From the NCBI RefSeq assembly GCF_000346505.1, contig NZ_ANOH01000350.1, positions 1 to 38,449 of the forward strand: 38,449 nucleotides of DNA, in the 5' to 3' direction. How positions within the stretch are numbered: position 1 is the first letter of the stretch; every line of letters starts with the position of its first letter. The notes below the pieces were generated by a model. That model was given only the letters and a program-made list of their open reading frames with translations, was not told the DNA's origin and did not search any database. The translations under genes were made by a program, and so were the position numbers. This document shows, piece after piece, positions 7,121 to 18,100 of this stretch. Source of the stretch: Aporhodopirellula sallentina SM41. Its GTDB lineage: Bacteria > Planctomycetota > Planctomycetia > Pirellulales > Pirellulaceae.

Positions 7121-8893
7121 CTACATCAGGAGTTCTTCTCGGAGCTTGGTTAGATACGGCAGCATGGGGCGGGGGTTGCCGTTGCTGTCGATCACGCCGG
7201 CGTGGGGCATGACGTGAGGTGCCCGGTCGGACGCGCCATCCCAGACGACTGCGTGAACGATTTGTTTGGCGAGCAGAGTTTCGATCAATGGCTTGGCGAA
7301 CTCGTGTTGCTGACGCGCCCACAACTCCGCTTGGTTGTTAATCGACGGGCTGAGTGAAACCGGGCTGGTTTGCAATCGGGCGGCCGGATCGTTTCCCGGC
7401 GCCGCGGGGATCGAGAGCTGCACGAGTAACGGAGCGTTGAGCGTTCCCCAGCGATCGATTAATTGGGCGAACTCGAGAGCTGACCGCGGATGGGTTTCGC
7501 CGTGATCGTATCCAAAGCGAAAGTTCAACCCGATGCCGGCCAGGCCCAGGCCGCTGCGCAGCAGTGCGTCCGCGAAATGGATTGGTGAAATACCGTCGGC
7601 GTGTCGGGCGAGGTATTCACCGCACGGTTGTTCGATCGACATGATGACGGGCGTCGTCGGGTCGCACCGGCGGATTGTTTGCAGCACGCCGATCGAAAAA
7701 CGCATCACCTGTTCATCGTCGAGCCGCAACGGGCCGCTGAGGTTCAACCCCGAGGCCGCGTTCCAAAGATGCACCTGGCCGCGGAATTGGTTCACGGTGG
7801 CTTCGACGAACTGAGTCATGGACGACAATAACTTTTCAAAATCGTTGTCCATTAGCGTCAGCCAATCCGGCAGCAACCCTTCGCGGTGGTCGATCACCGG
7901 GCCGCCGATCACTCGCATCCCGAGGCTGGCGCATTCGTCGAGGATTTTGGAAACCTCGGTGAAGTCGGGCGTGCCGGAGGCGTCTTCGATGTCACCCCAA
8001 CTGATGCGAACGGCGGCGGCGTTGAATGCGGGGACGATGCCGTTGTCGATCACGGACGTGGGTTCGCCAAATCCGGCGACCGCGTTGGCTAGCGTTGCGG
8101 TCGAGCCTGGTTTATTGCCGCCGGGGGCAGTTCCTCCCGATGGGATTGGCCCGGCCGGCGAGATTGGCCGTCCGGAAGAGGAACCGTTCGCAGCACAGCA
8201 GGCTTCCGGGGATACGCCGACCGCCATCATCGTGCTCAGTCGAGGTTCTCGTGACCGGCGAAACGCGAGCGATTGTGACGAGAACAGTTCGCCCAACTCG
8301 CTCGACGCTTTCTCCAAAATCGTGATCGCTCGGATCGCCGACTTGGCGGATTCCTTCTCCGCATCGAGACTCGCCGAAACGAGGCTCGCTCCGCTGTGTG
8401 GATTCACGCTCGCTGATTTCGGCTGCAGTGCGTCCAAAAAGTGTCGCGTTCCCTCGGCGAGCAGTTCTTCGAAGTGCTCGTTAAGCGAAAGGCCGCCGCG
8501 TTGCCACGTATCGGCCTGAGTTCGCACGCGATAACAGCAACCACGTGCCAGTTCGACGATCAAGCGGTGAGGTGCGTCGAGGCAGCGAAGCGAACACGTC
8601 GTCAGGACGCGGTATCCGATTCCTTCGACGGGACACGTGATCAGCAGTTTCGCCGACGTCGCGACGCTGCGGGTGAGAGTCAAACGGCCGCCCGCGTTTC
8701 CCGATTTCGCGAAACCCTCGGGCAGTTCACTCGGCGACGAAACCGGGCCACTCGCCTGCGAGTTGTCGGGGTGAAAAATGTTACGGGTTTGCCACGGCAC
8801 GCCCTCGATGCCACACAGATAGGCATCGTTCCAGCGGCATTGGTGGAAGAACTCTGCTGCCGCATCGGAAACATGGAAGTGCATTTGACCCAT
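7121..8893 (-). CDS. GH10-like (xylanase-fold) protein lacking the catalytic glutamates
   Basis: A 590-residue protein. The N-terminal ~200 residues are Cys-containing and of no family I recognise. Low-complexity Ser/Gly/Pro follows near 225-265, then a C-terminal TIM barrel resembling glycoside hydrolase family 10. Barrel landmarks are VHLWNAASGLN at W377 (aligning with GH10 WDVVNE), PLLVQLSIP near Q492 (aligning with the ITELD strand) and the ending VVWDGASDRAPHVMPHAGVIDSNGNPRPMLPYL, close to the GH10 end WGxSD…LLDxxGxPKPAY. At both glutamate positions the residue is not Glu (Gly382; Leu493 region), so classic GH10 catalysis is unlikely. No signal peptide is visible. The ATG at 8893 was chosen over a TTG at 8902. 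It may bind rather than cut a glycan. The family call is from motif memory only. Confidence 0.7.
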   Translation of the reverse strand: MGQMHFHVSDAAAEFFHQCRWNDAYLCGIEGVPWQTRNIFHPDNSQASGPVSSPSELPEGFAKSGNAGGRLTLTRSVATSAKLLITCPVEGIGYRVLTTCSLRCLDAPHRLIVELARGCCYRVRTQADTWQRGGLSLNEHFEELLAEGTRHFLDALQPKSASVNPHSGASLVSASLDAEKESAKSAIRAITILEKASSELGELFSSQSLAFRRSREPRLSTMMAVGVSPEACCAANGSSSGRPISPAGPIPSGGTAPGGNKPGSTATLANAVAGFGEPTSVIDNGIVPAFNAAAVRISWGDIEDASGTPDFTEVSKILDECASLGMRVIGGPVIDHREGLLPDWLTLMDNDFEKLLSSMTQFVEATVNQFRGQVHLWNAASGLNLSGPLRLDDEQVMRFSIGVLQTIRRCDPTTPVIMSIEQPCGEYLARHADGISPIHFADALLRSGLGLAGIGLNFRFGYDHGETHPRSALEFAQLIDRWGTLNAPLLVQLSIPAAPGNDPAARLQTSPVSLSPSINNQAELWARQQHEFAKPLIETLLAKQIVHAVVWDGASDRAPHVMPHAGVIDSNGNPRPMLPYLTKLREELLM

Positions 8894-9079
8894 GGCTGTC
8901 AAATTTCTCTGTACCGTGTGCGGGGATCGAAAAGGGTAGACAACGTGACACTATCTCACCACTGTTTGACTTTATGTTAGTCGGTTCGCTCTCGCCCTGC
9001 GAGACGGGCCACGCCTGCGGATCGTTTCAATCCCGGGCCTGATCTGTTCAAACTCGGTTCGCTGTGCCAAATTTGGGAG

Positions 9080-10093
9080 ATGAACATGCACTCCGACCCC
9101 CAGAACGCCCCGCAATCACCCGCCCCCCAGTCTGCCGCCCCCTCGTCAAGCGACGCTCTCCCTGAGCCATATCGGTTTGACGACGCCGGTGCGTTGCTGG
9201 AGACCCATCTGCCGTTTCCCCGCCGCCAGGGCAAAGTGCGCGATGTTTACGACCTCGGCGACACCCTGATGATCGTCAGTTCGGACCGGATCAGCGCGTT
9301 CGACTACATTTTGCCCTCGGGAATTCCGGGCAAAGGCGAGTTGTTGACCTCGATGAGCCGGTTTTGGTTCGATGCGATCGACTCGGGAGAAATCGGCGGC
9401 CGGCTGAGCGAATCGGGCAGTCCGTTGGCACACCATCTGATCAGTACCGACGTTCCCGAGGTGGTTGCCAATGTCGTCGATCCGACACCGCTGCAGGGAC
9501 GGATTATGGTGACACGAAAGGCCGAGGTGGTTCCGTTCGAATGCGTCGTCCGGGGCTATCTCGAGGGCAGTGGTTGGCGAGCGTACCAGCAGTCGGGAGA
9601 AATCTGCGGAGTCCGACTTCCCGAGGGCCTGCGACAGTGTGAACAGCTCGAATCGCCAATTTTCACGCCGTCGACCAAAGCCGAGGAAGGCCACGACGAA
9701 AACGTGCCGTTCGACGTGATGGTCGCAGACCTCGGCAACGAAACGGCCGAGCAACTCCGGCAGATGAGTCTGACCATCTATGAAGACGCGGCGAAGCTTG
9801 CCTCGCGTCAGGGCGTTTTGATCGCTGACACGAAATTCGAATTCGGATGGTGTGACGGTCGGTTGATTTTGATCGACGAAGTTTTGACGCCCGATAGTTC
9901 TCGTTTCTGGGCCGCGGACGAATACAAGCCCGGCCAGGCACAGCGATCGTTTGACAAGCAGTTCGTCCGCGAATGGCTGCACGCATCGGACTGGGATCGC
10001 GACAGCGTACCACCGCCGCTGCCGAAAGAGATTGTCGAGAAAACAACGGAACGTTATCGCGAAGGTGCGAAACGACTGCGCGGTGAGTGGTAA
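9080..10093 (+). CDS. purC: Phosphoribosylaminoimidazole-succinocarboxamide synthase (SAICAR synthetase)
   Basis: A 337-residue enzyme of purine biosynthesis that joins CAIR and aspartate using ATP. Family motifs are clear: QGKVRDVYDLGD (phosphate-binding start), IVSSDRISAFDYILPSGIPGKGELL, PFECVVRGYLEGSGWRAYQ, FTPSTKAEEGHDENV, and LIADTKFEFG followed by LIDEVLTPDSSRFW. The length fits the longer yeast Ade1-like form rather than the ~240-residue E. coli form. The first ~45 residues are a Pro/Ser/Ala-rich extension. GGGAG at 9075-9079 is spaced better for the ATG at 9086 than for the one at 9080, so the true start may be two codons later. The neighbouring leftward genes are unrelated, so it appears to be transcribed alone. 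Confidence 0.96.
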   Translation: MNMHSDPQNAPQSPAPQSAAPSSSDALPEPYRFDDAGALLETHLPFPRRQGKVRDVYDLGDTLMIVSSDRISAFDYILPSGIPGKGELLTSMSRFWFDAIDSGEIGGRLSESGSPLAHHLISTDVPEVVANVVDPTPLQGRIMVTRKAEVVPFECVVRGYLEGSGWRAYQQSGEICGVRLPEGLRQCEQLESPIFTPSTKAEEGHDENVPFDVMVADLGNETAEQLRQMSLTIYEDAAKLASRQGVLIADTKFEFGWCDGRLILIDEVLTPDSSRFWAADEYKPGQAQRSFDKQFVREWLHASDWDRDSVPPPLPKEIVEKTTERYREGAKRLRGEW

Positions 10094-10198
10094 CGAAACG
10101 GGCGACGTGTGATTTAGTCAGTGAATTAGGGAGTGATTCGATGCGTGGTTATTGGTTGATTCGCATCTTGAACGCACGCCGATCGGTGGTGCGAATCG

Positions 10199-11404
10199 CT
10201 ACGGCGCCGACTCGATCTTCACGCGAGTGCCTGGCTGCAATTGATCGCTCGGGTATTCGATCACACGTGCTCCTTCGTCGAGCCCATCGAGGATCTGTGT
10301 TTGCTCTTCGTTTTGCAAACCAATTTTGACCGGTGTTAACTCGGCGACGCCGTTGACGATCGCCAGCACATGCCAACGACGATCGTGTCGGAACAACGAA
10401 CTGTTCGGTACCAGCAAGGCGTTGTCGATTTCGTTGACAGTGATCTTTGCTTCGACGCGATAACCGTCGCCGAGGGCCGCGATACGTTCCAGCGGTTCGT
10501 TGAAGTCCGCAATCACGTTCACACGTTGTTCTTCGACACCGAGCGATGAGACCTTGGTGAACGCACCCGGCTCGACAACGCGAACGTTCGCACGCAGCGG
10601 CGTAGTGCCTCCCCAGTGTTCGATCGTTAACTCGGCACCGGTTTGAATCCGTACCGCATCGGTCGACAGCACATCGATCTCGATTTCGAGATTGGACGGA
10701 TCGCCCAGTTCAATCAGTGGCGTGCCGACGCCGACGACGGTCGAGCTTTCTTGCATCACGCGGAGGACACGTCCGGCAATTGGCGAGAAAATTTCGAACG
10801 GTTTTAACGACAGTTGGTCGTCGTCGGTCGAGAATTGATCCAATGCTGCCTTGGCCATCTTCACTTCGAACTTCGCGATCTCGACTTCGAATTCGGCTGT
10901 TTCGATTTCCTGTTTCGCCAACAGCCGTTCGGCTTTCGCGATGTCGTATTCTTCCCGTGAGGCGGCACGGTTGTCGGCCAGTTTCTGTGCTCGGATGAAT
11001 TTGGTTTCGCTCAGGTCAGCGTTGATCCGTGCCTGTTCGACTCGCGAGTTGGCTCGCATCAACGCCGCCTCGGCACTTTGGACCTGCGCGTTCGCTTCCG
11101 CTAAAGCACGTTTGTCCAAAATCGCCGGATCGCTCGGCAAGATCACCGCGAGGAGCGTTTTCTCGGTGAGATGATCGCCGGGATTGAGTTCGATCCGAGA
11201 CAGTCGTCCGGACACCGGAGCCGAGACGGTGTACTTCTCGCGAATGCGGGTCTTGCCGTCTTCCTGGACCGTGACACGCAGCGGACCGGTCTGCACCAAT
11301 GACGCCTGGACCGTGACCGGTTTCGGGTTGAGCGACAGCACGACGACGATCAACAACGCGATCGCGAGCGTGCCCCACAGCAGTGTCTTCAGTGAAAATC
11401 TCAT
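10199..11404 (-). CDS. HlyD/MacA-type periplasmic adaptor of an ABC exporter
   Basis: A 401-residue membrane-fusion protein. One N-terminal membrane anchor (about residues 7-25, TLLWGTLAIALLIVVVL) is followed by a biotinyl-lipoyl half (VSAPVSGRLSRIELNPGDHL). A long Ala/Glu-rich alpha-helical hairpin spans roughly 95-195. The second lipoyl half is FEIFSPIAGRVLRVMQESSTVVGVGTPLIELGD, followed by beta-barrel and membrane-proximal domains ending VKIGLQNEEQTQILDGLDEGARVIEYPSDQLQPGTRV. Such adaptors link an inner-membrane ABC transporter to an outer-membrane exit duct. It is the last gene of a leftward operon, 24 bases after the permease gene. The substrate is unknown. Confidence 0.92.
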   Translation of the reverse strand: MRFSLKTLLWGTLAIALLIVVVLSLNPKPVTVQASLVQTGPLRVTVQEDGKTRIREKYTVSAPVSGRLSRIELNPGDHLTEKTLLAVILPSDPAILDKRALAEANAQVQSAEAALMRANSRVEQARINADLSETKFIRAQKLADNRAASREEYDIAKAERLLAKQEIETAEFEVEIAKFEVKMAKAALDQFSTDDDQLSLKPFEIFSPIAGRVLRVMQESSTVVGVGTPLIELGDPSNLEIEIDVLSTDAVRIQTGAELTIEHWGGTTPLRANVRVVEPGAFTKVSSLGVEEQRVNVIADFNEPLERIAALGDGYRVEAKITVNEIDNALLVPNSSLFRHDRRWHVLAIVNGVAELTPVKIGLQNEEQTQILDGLDEGARVIEYPSDQLQPGTRVKIESAP

Positions 11405-11428
11405 CGAATTGCCAAACGTCCGTGCAAT

Positions 11429-13792
11429 TTATTCCCTCGTTTTTAAGACACCGATTAAGTCCAACTCCGTCACCCGTCGCTGCACCACCCACGCGGAAAC
11501 CGTCGTCGCCGCGATCACGACAAACGCCGCCATCACAAACGTGCCCCGTTCGATGACCAACGGAATGCGATAGTTGTCTGTATCCAATCCCGCCGTCATC
11601 AAACCGGCCAAAGCGTATCCGATCATCCATCCCAACGGGATCGCGGCGATCGTGAACGCGGCGATTTCACCGAGCAAGACGATGGAAACCTCGCCGTTGG
11701 TGAACCCAACCACACGCATGGTCGCCAGATCGCGGCTGCGTTCGGACAATGAAATCCGGGCAGTATTGTAGACCACGCCGATCGCAATCACGCCCGCAAA
11801 GACGACGATAAACGATCGCATGACCATGATGTTTTCGGCGACCGTCTTCTCAAAACTCTTCATCGCCGCGTCTTTGATCGAGACGCTGCCCACACCCGGA
11901 CGACGCTGCAACTCCGCGAAGACGGTTTCGATGCGGTTCGCGTCGACCTTCAGGAACGCTCCCGAGGCGACGTTGGATTCTTGCAACGCTTCATGCAATC
12001 GTTGCTTGTTCATGTACGCGTTGACGCCCGAATATTCCTCCACGAGGGCCGCGACTTCGATCGTCAGCGTGGGGCGTTTGTCCTCGAGGACTTCCACGAT
12101 CACAAGGTCGCCGATACGGACGCCGAGGATTTCCGCCAGTTTGGTGTTCAGCATGATTCCGAAATCGGGGACACGCACTGTTTTCTCGTCCGCGTCGAGC
12201 AACCGGAACAGGCTCGCGTCCGGTTCGACTCCCATGACTCCGACGCGGCGGGATCGGTTTTGAAAGCGAATGCGTGTCGGGATACTGCGCATCGTCTCGC
12301 TCGCCAAAACACCGTCGAGGTTTTGTACCTCGTACATGACCGATTCGGTGGCCGGTTCGACGAACGTGACGGTGAGGTCTTGTCGCTGAGCCAAGCGAAA
12401 CTGAAAGTCCATCATGTAGTTCATCGCATCGAGCGAAAAGTTGCCGACGATCATGACCGCCACCGCCATCGAGATTCCGACCACCGACAGCGATGCTTTG
12501 ATCGGACGCCGCGTGATGTTTCGGATCACCATGCGGACTTCCGGCGAGAGCGACCGGGGCGGCAACAACCGTTCGATGAGCGATGGTCGGTAGCTCGGTG
12601 GCGGTTCCGGACGCATCGCTTCGGCCGGAGGTAGCAGCACGGCCGATCGCACCGCGAGGTAAGTCCCTATCAGACTGGTCAACGTGGTCAACAGAAACGC
12701 CACGGCAACGGAGAGCCAGTCCGGGCGAAATTCCAACGAGGGGAATTTGTAGAACGCATCGTATGCGCCCACCATCGCATCACCCAACAGAAAACCGATC
12801 CCGATTCCCAACGTGGTGCCGATCATCGAAATGATCAACACCAAGTTGAAATAGTGGGCACCGATGTCGAAGTTTGAGTAACCGAACGCTTTGAGTGCGG
12901 CGATCTGTTCGCGTTGTTGGGTGATGATCCGCGAGATCGCGATGTTCAGCAGGAACGCGGCCACGCCCAAGAAGATCGCCGGCGCCCATATCGCCATCCC
13001 ACGGAGTTGTGCGAGTTCATCCGACAGGTATTGATGCGAAATCTGTTCGTCGCGGGTGTGACCTCCAACACTGCCGTAGGGTATGAGCAATCGGTCGAGC
13101 ACATCGACGGTCGTCGCAACGTGGTTGCCATATGCCAGGCGTAAACTGACGCTGTTGAATGCGCCCGCCATGTCGAACGCGGCTTCCAGGTCGTTTTCGC
13201 TGACCCAGAAGATACCGAAGCGTTTGTCATCAGGCAGGATCGTTCCCGGTTGTACTTGGATGACGTATTCGGGTGACAAGGCGATTCCGACGATCGACAA
13301 CTCTTGAACCTTCCCGTTGATGATCGCGCGAACTTGGTCGCCGGGAACAAAGCCGTGAGCGTCGGCAAAGACTTCCGACACGACGACCTCGCCGGTTCGC
13401 AGCGGATCGAGCATTCTTCCGCGAGCAATGTAAACCTGATTCAGACGGCTCTGTCCGGAATCAGGGATGCTGATCAGTCGCGCCGTCGCCGGTTCTGACA
13501 TTTCGGGAACGTCGAGCAAGACATCGTAGACCAAACGCGTGTCCACCGCCGCCACGCCTGGGATCTCTTTCAACCGAGGAATGATCGCGTCGGGGGTCCG
13601 GACGGTCGTCGAGAAAACGTCGGCGAAGAGATACTCGTCGTAGAAGCTCTGACGTGTCGCTTCGAGCGATCGGTACGCGCACATCGACATCACGAACGTG
13701 GCAACACCGGCCGTGATGACCAACCCGATCGCGGCGGCTTGGCCTCGCAACTGAATCAGATCGCGAATCAGTTTTCGGTCGAGTTTCAACAT
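11429..13792 (-). CDS. ABC transporter permease, FtsX/LolC-like with two FtsX domains
   Basis: A 787-residue integral membrane protein. It begins with a cytoplasmic stretch and TM1 (about 17-40), followed by a large periplasmic MacB-type core domain. Three TMs come next (around 265-290, 310-335 and 360-385: WAPAIFLGVAAFLLNIAI, LVLIISMIGTTLGIGIGFLLG, VAVAFLLTTLTSLIGTYLAV). A second TM-periplasmic-3TM unit ends …MAAFVVIAATTVSAWVV near the C-terminus. Eight TMs in two FtsX repeats match permeases of the DevC/LolCE type that pair with a separate ATPase. The ATPase gene is 70 bases upstream and the adaptor 24 bases downstream, so the three form one exporter. No family-specific feature reveals the cargo. 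Confidence 0.93.
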   Translation of the reverse strand: MLKLDRKLIRDLIQLRGQAAAIGLVITAGVATFVMSMCAYRSLEATRQSFYDEYLFADVFSTTVRTPDAIIPRLKEIPGVAAVDTRLVYDVLLDVPEMSEPATARLISIPDSGQSRLNQVYIARGRMLDPLRTGEVVVSEVFADAHGFVPGDQVRAIINGKVQELSIVGIALSPEYVIQVQPGTILPDDKRFGIFWVSENDLEAAFDMAGAFNSVSLRLAYGNHVATTVDVLDRLLIPYGSVGGHTRDEQISHQYLSDELAQLRGMAIWAPAIFLGVAAFLLNIAISRIITQQREQIAALKAFGYSNFDIGAHYFNLVLIISMIGTTLGIGIGFLLGDAMVGAYDAFYKFPSLEFRPDWLSVAVAFLLTTLTSLIGTYLAVRSAVLLPPAEAMRPEPPPSYRPSLIERLLPPRSLSPEVRMVIRNITRRPIKASLSVVGISMAVAVMIVGNFSLDAMNYMMDFQFRLAQRQDLTVTFVEPATESVMYEVQNLDGVLASETMRSIPTRIRFQNRSRRVGVMGVEPDASLFRLLDADEKTVRVPDFGIMLNTKLAEILGVRIGDLVIVEVLEDKRPTLTIEVAALVEEYSGVNAYMNKQRLHEALQESNVASGAFLKVDANRIETVFAELQRRPGVGSVSIKDAAMKSFEKTVAENIMVMRSFIVVFAGVIAIGVVYNTARISLSERSRDLATMRVVGFTNGEVSIVLLGEIAAFTIAAIPLGWMIGYALAGLMTAGLDTDNYRIPLVIERGTFVMAAFVVIAATTVSAWVVQRRVTELDLIGVLKTRE

Positions 13793-13862
13793 GGTCGAAA
13801 CCGATGCGTGGCCCCTTGAGGCGATTCTTGGGGAATTGGGGGACGTCGCAAAAGGCAGCGGT

Positions 13863-14582
13863 TCACCATTGCAAATCCCGTGCGGTGACCTTCGACGGGT
13901 TGTCGGTGACCGAGGCGATCTGCCCGTCTGATAGCGCGATCACTCGGTCGGCCATGTTCGCGATCGAGGCGTTGTGGGTGATGACCGCGGTCGTCGTGCC
14001 CAGCTCGCGATTGATTCTCGCGATCGCTTCGAGAACGACGATCCCTGTATGGACATCGAGTGCGCCGGTCGGTTCGTCACACAATAAGACTTTGGGGTTC
14101 TTCGCGATGGCTCTCGCGATCGCAACCCGTTGTTGCTCTCCACCGGACAATTGGGCCGGGAAATGGTTCGCCCGTTCGCGAAGCCCGACGATCTCGAGTG
14201 CGTCCATTGAGTCGAGTGGCGAGACCGCGATTTCGGTGATCAGTTCGATGTTCTCTTTGGCGGTTAGACTCGGGATCAAGTTGTAGAACTGGAAAACGAA
14301 TCCGACGTGATCGCGGCGGTATCGCGTCAGCTCCGCGTCGTCACTGGCCGTCAAATCGGTGTCGAGGTAGAGGACTTTTCCGGAAGTCGGCGTGTCCAAC
14401 CCGCCCAAAATGTTCAGTAGTGTCGATTTGCCACTACCCGACGCACCGAGGAGGACGACGAACTCTCCCTCTATTAGTTCGAGATTCACTCCCCGCAGCG
14501 CACGCACCTGAACCTCGCCCATTTGATAGGTTTTGGTCAGGTCGACGGTGCGGAATACGGTGGTTTGTGTGGACATCGGCAT
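13863..14582 (-). CDS. ABC transporter ATP-binding protein (LolD/MacB-type)
   Basis: A 239-residue ATPase, the usual length for the MacB/LolD/DevA group. Visible motifs are Walker [10 protein letters not shown] (about residues 46-54), the Q-loop [17 protein letters not shown], signature [15 protein letters not shown], Walker [13 protein letters not shown] and the switch His in AVITHN. It drives the permease encoded next in the operon. The ATG at 14582 is preferred because GAGAGG lies eight bases upstream; another ATG two codons in is possible. It is the first gene of the leftward exporter operon (ATPase, permease, adaptor), so the promoter should lie in the gap to 15158. Confidence 0.95.
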   Translation of the reverse strand: MPMSTQTTVFRTVDLTKTYQMGEVQVRALRGVNLELIEGEFVVLLGASGSGKSTLLNILGGLDTPTSGKVLYLDTDLTASDDAELTRYRRDHVGFVFQFYNLIPSLTAKENIELITEIAVSPLDSMDALEIVGLRERANHFPAQLSGGEQQRVAIARAIAKNPKVLLCDEPTGALDVHTGIVVLEAIARINRELGTTTAVITHNASIANMADRVIALSDGQIASVTDNPSKVTARDLQW

Positions 14583-15158
14583 ACCGCCGACCTCTCATCG
14601 TGCGTGTCGGAAACGCTCCATTGTATCCGCGTAGGTGCCGCCACGGGGATGAGACTCCACGCGGACGAAACGCACGACGTTGGCAACGCATAAGACTGAT
14701 CCGTCGCAGCAACGCAAGTAAGCGGCGGGCGTTGCCACGTATTCTGTTGTCGATGTCTTTGATGGTTTGCGAAGCCTTCGTCGCAACTGCGTATCTCGTT
14801 CAGATTTGCCTGTTCCTGTTTGAGGGATCCGCTGTTTTTTCGCGCAGTAACACGGGGTTCCTGACTGTGTTTGGCGCGCTGGCATGTAGGGGAGATGCAT
14901 CGTCGTGCGCATCAATGCCGAGAACCGTCACGTTCGGAAACCGAGTTCCGAAAAAGGGGGCAAACGTTCTTAGTTGGTGCAAATTGTCGCACGTGAAGAT
15001 CGTAAGATAAAAGTGGATTGGCGGTGTTTCCTTGTATTGGTTGGGTGGTGATTGATCCCCGGCGTCCGCTAAGATGCCCGCACGTCGCAACGAGGTGCGC
15101 GAGGCCGCGACGCTCCCACCCCACTCGCCCTTTCCCACCAAGTTGTCTGACTGTGTTT
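14583..15158. other. Divergent intergenic region, 576 bases
   Basis: It lies between the leftward ABC operon and the rightward beta-helix gene and should hold both promoters. Open frames crossing it on both strands show no family resemblance and are probably chance. I see no repeat or clear hairpin. Confidence 0.45.
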
Positions 15159-18100
15159 ATGAGTCCGTTCGGCTATCTCGCATTCAACGCAAACATGACC
15201 CGTGTTCTTTGCATGCTTTCTGTCTTGGCGGCAATGGGGTGGCAGCATGCCGGGGCCGCCAATGCCGTCGAACGCGTCAAAGGTCAAAACGGCAAAGCGA
15301 CGACCTACTATGTAGACGCTGTCCGCGGAAACGATTCCTACGCGGGGACGACGATTGCGAAACCCAAAGCGACAATCAGTGCAGCGGCCGAACTCGTGCA
15401 GCCGGGCGATGTGGTCCTCGTTCGCGGCGGAACCTATCGAGAGACGGTGCGGGTGCCGCGATCGGGAACGAGCGACGCTCCGATTCGGTTCGGTGCCTAT
15501 CGCAATGAGAAGGTCATCCTCAGCGGGTGTGATCCGGTCACCGGTTGGGCGCGTTTGGGCAACGGTGACATTTGGAAGGCGAACGCGGGAACCTCGGTAT
15601 GGGAAAACGGTCGCGGGGAAACGCTCTTTGTCGGCGGTCTTCTGCGTTTCACCGCTCGGGAAAAAGGCGAATACGATCCGTTGGACCTCAGCCGGTGGGG
15701 CGTGATCGAAAAGGGAGACCTGACCACGGAAGGCTTCACCGCAAAAGATTTGACCGGCCACGGCGATGATTTCTTCAACGGCGCGAAAGTTCATTTTCAT
15801 GTCAACGATTGGACGATCGAAACGCGGCGCATCGCTGACTATGAGTCGAAGACCGGAAAAGTCACGTTCGACCGACCGACCAACGGTGTTTCTCAAAAGC
15901 AACGTTTTGGCTACATCATCGACTCTTCGATTAAGTTGATCGACGCGCCACGGGAATGGTTTCACCGCGGGGAGCAACTCTATTATCGAACCGCGGCGGG
16001 AGAGGACGCCCGAGACCTCGACATCGAAATCCGCCGCCGTGCGTATGCGTTTGACGTTCGCGATCGCAGCCACGTTGTGATCGAGAAATTCACCTTTCGC
16101 GGCGTGAGCGTGCACACCAATGACGAGTCCAACTCGAACACGTATCGCGGCAATCGTTTCTACGGCTACGACAAAGATAACGTTGGGCGTTTTCGTCTCG
16201 GCGGCAGCGACAATCTCTTTCGCGACAACGAAGTTTCGCAGACGTGGGGCAGTGCGCTGACGATCGGCCACTCACGCAATCGAATCATTAATAACTATTT
16301 TCACGATATCGGTTACACCGCGACCGCACGCGTGTTGGCGATGAGCGGCGATTCGCATTTGGTCAGTCATAACACGGTTTCGAAGTTCGCGAGGAGTTTT
16401 CTCGACGGATATCCCGACCGCAGTGAATTTGCCTACAACGTTTTCAAAGACGGCGGACGGTTGTCATGGGACACCGGTGTGTTCGACGGCGATGCCGGTC
16501 GCGGCAACGGGGGCGGGTGCATCGTTCATCACAACGTTTTCAGCCATTCGCAGCGTAAAGGCATCTACGCGGCGTTCTACGCGGGGACCGATTTGGTCAT
16601 CCATCACAATATCGTCTACGGCGTTGGCCCGAACACCGTGAGGCACGGCTATCCGAACTTTCTGAAGTATTACCACAACACGTTCATCGGACCGCCTCCG
16701 GTTCTCGACACCGACGTCAGCGACCGTGCGGTGCAAATGAGCATCAACAACAATTTGATGTTGGCGACCGAGGATTGCTTCTCTCTCGGTGTCGATTGTC
16801 GCGGGAATCACGTCTACAATGCTGGCGATTTCGTGAACCTCGCACAGAATGATTTTCGTTTGTCGGCATCGTCGTCGGCGATCGATTGCGGTGTCGTTTT
16901 ACCGGGGATCAACGACGGATACCGTGGCGACGCGCCCGACGCGGGGGCACTCGAAGCGGGAGAATCAATGTGGAAAGTCGGCCATGATTTTCGTCATCCT
17001 CCGGAACCGAAATACGAGTGGAGGAGCCTTCCGGGAACGAACATTTTTGCCAACGGCCAATTCGGTACTCCGCCTGAAATGATCCCATCCGAATCGGTGA
17101 CTTCGAAGAGCGATTCGAATTCGGAGAAATGGTTGGTTAAAGGGACACCAACCTATTTCAATGGAAACGCATGGAATCACTTCAACATCGGATTGGCCCG
17201 CTACGGCAATCACACCGTGCGTTTGCGTCCCGGCGATTCGATGCGTCGGACCTTTGGCGATCTCAAACCCAACACGACCTATACGGTCGCCGCGAACGTG
17301 AAGTTGACCGATCACCGGATGGAATGCAGTGATCCCGATGCGAAGCAGGCTTCGCTGGCTTCCGGGGAACATCGCGGAGTGAAGTACGCCCAAGGTGTTC
17401 GGCGCGGGGATTGGTTGCGATTTGACAACGTCGATTTCGGCCCGGCCGAGAAATACAACCAAATGGAGCTGGTTTTTTCGCGTCCCCCGGGCCAGAAAGC
17501 AACACAGCCGACGAAAATCGAAATCCGAGTGGGTGACCAGAAAGGCACAACGATCGGAGAGTTCGTCGCACAGGCCAACGTGCACGATAGTTGGTATTCC
17601 TCGATCGCAGACATTCCACCTCTCGTCGGCAAGCAAACCGTGTGTTTGGTCGCCGTCAGTGAGAACGCGTCCTCCTTACGTTTGGCGAACATCCGATTGC
17701 GGTCATCGGAAATTCCTGCGGAAGGACAATTGACGATCGCCGCTCGGCAGCACGGTGGGAAGGAAGCTACCCGCCGTATCGGTTCGGCCGATTGGATTCC
17801 GGGTTATGAGTCGTTGTCGTTCACAACCGGGCACCACGCGACCAGTTTTGAATTGTTGATCGAAAACAACGGATGGTACGACGCCTACCTCGACCGGCTT
17901 GCTATTTTTGAATCAACACCACGCGATCCATCCACGAGAGAAAAGTGGTACCGCGCCGCCCCTGTCGACGGCGACTTGGTCGCCAGTGACGGTGAAGTGC
18001 GTCGTGGGGTGAACGCGAACGGTTATGAATGGTGGCAGGTTTCGTTTCCACAGGTCGTGACGCCCGGGCGAATCGAGTTGTTCGGTCGCGACTCCAAACG

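Noticed and set aside
14420-15010. A 196-residue open frame over the start of the ABC ATPase gene and the following gap
   Set aside because: It overlaps a firmly identified gene on the other strand and its translation resembles no protein family.
15069-16271. A 400-residue open frame opposite the beta-helix gene
   Set aside because: It mirrors the codon pattern of the real gene on the plus strand, which has a signal peptide and recognisable domains.
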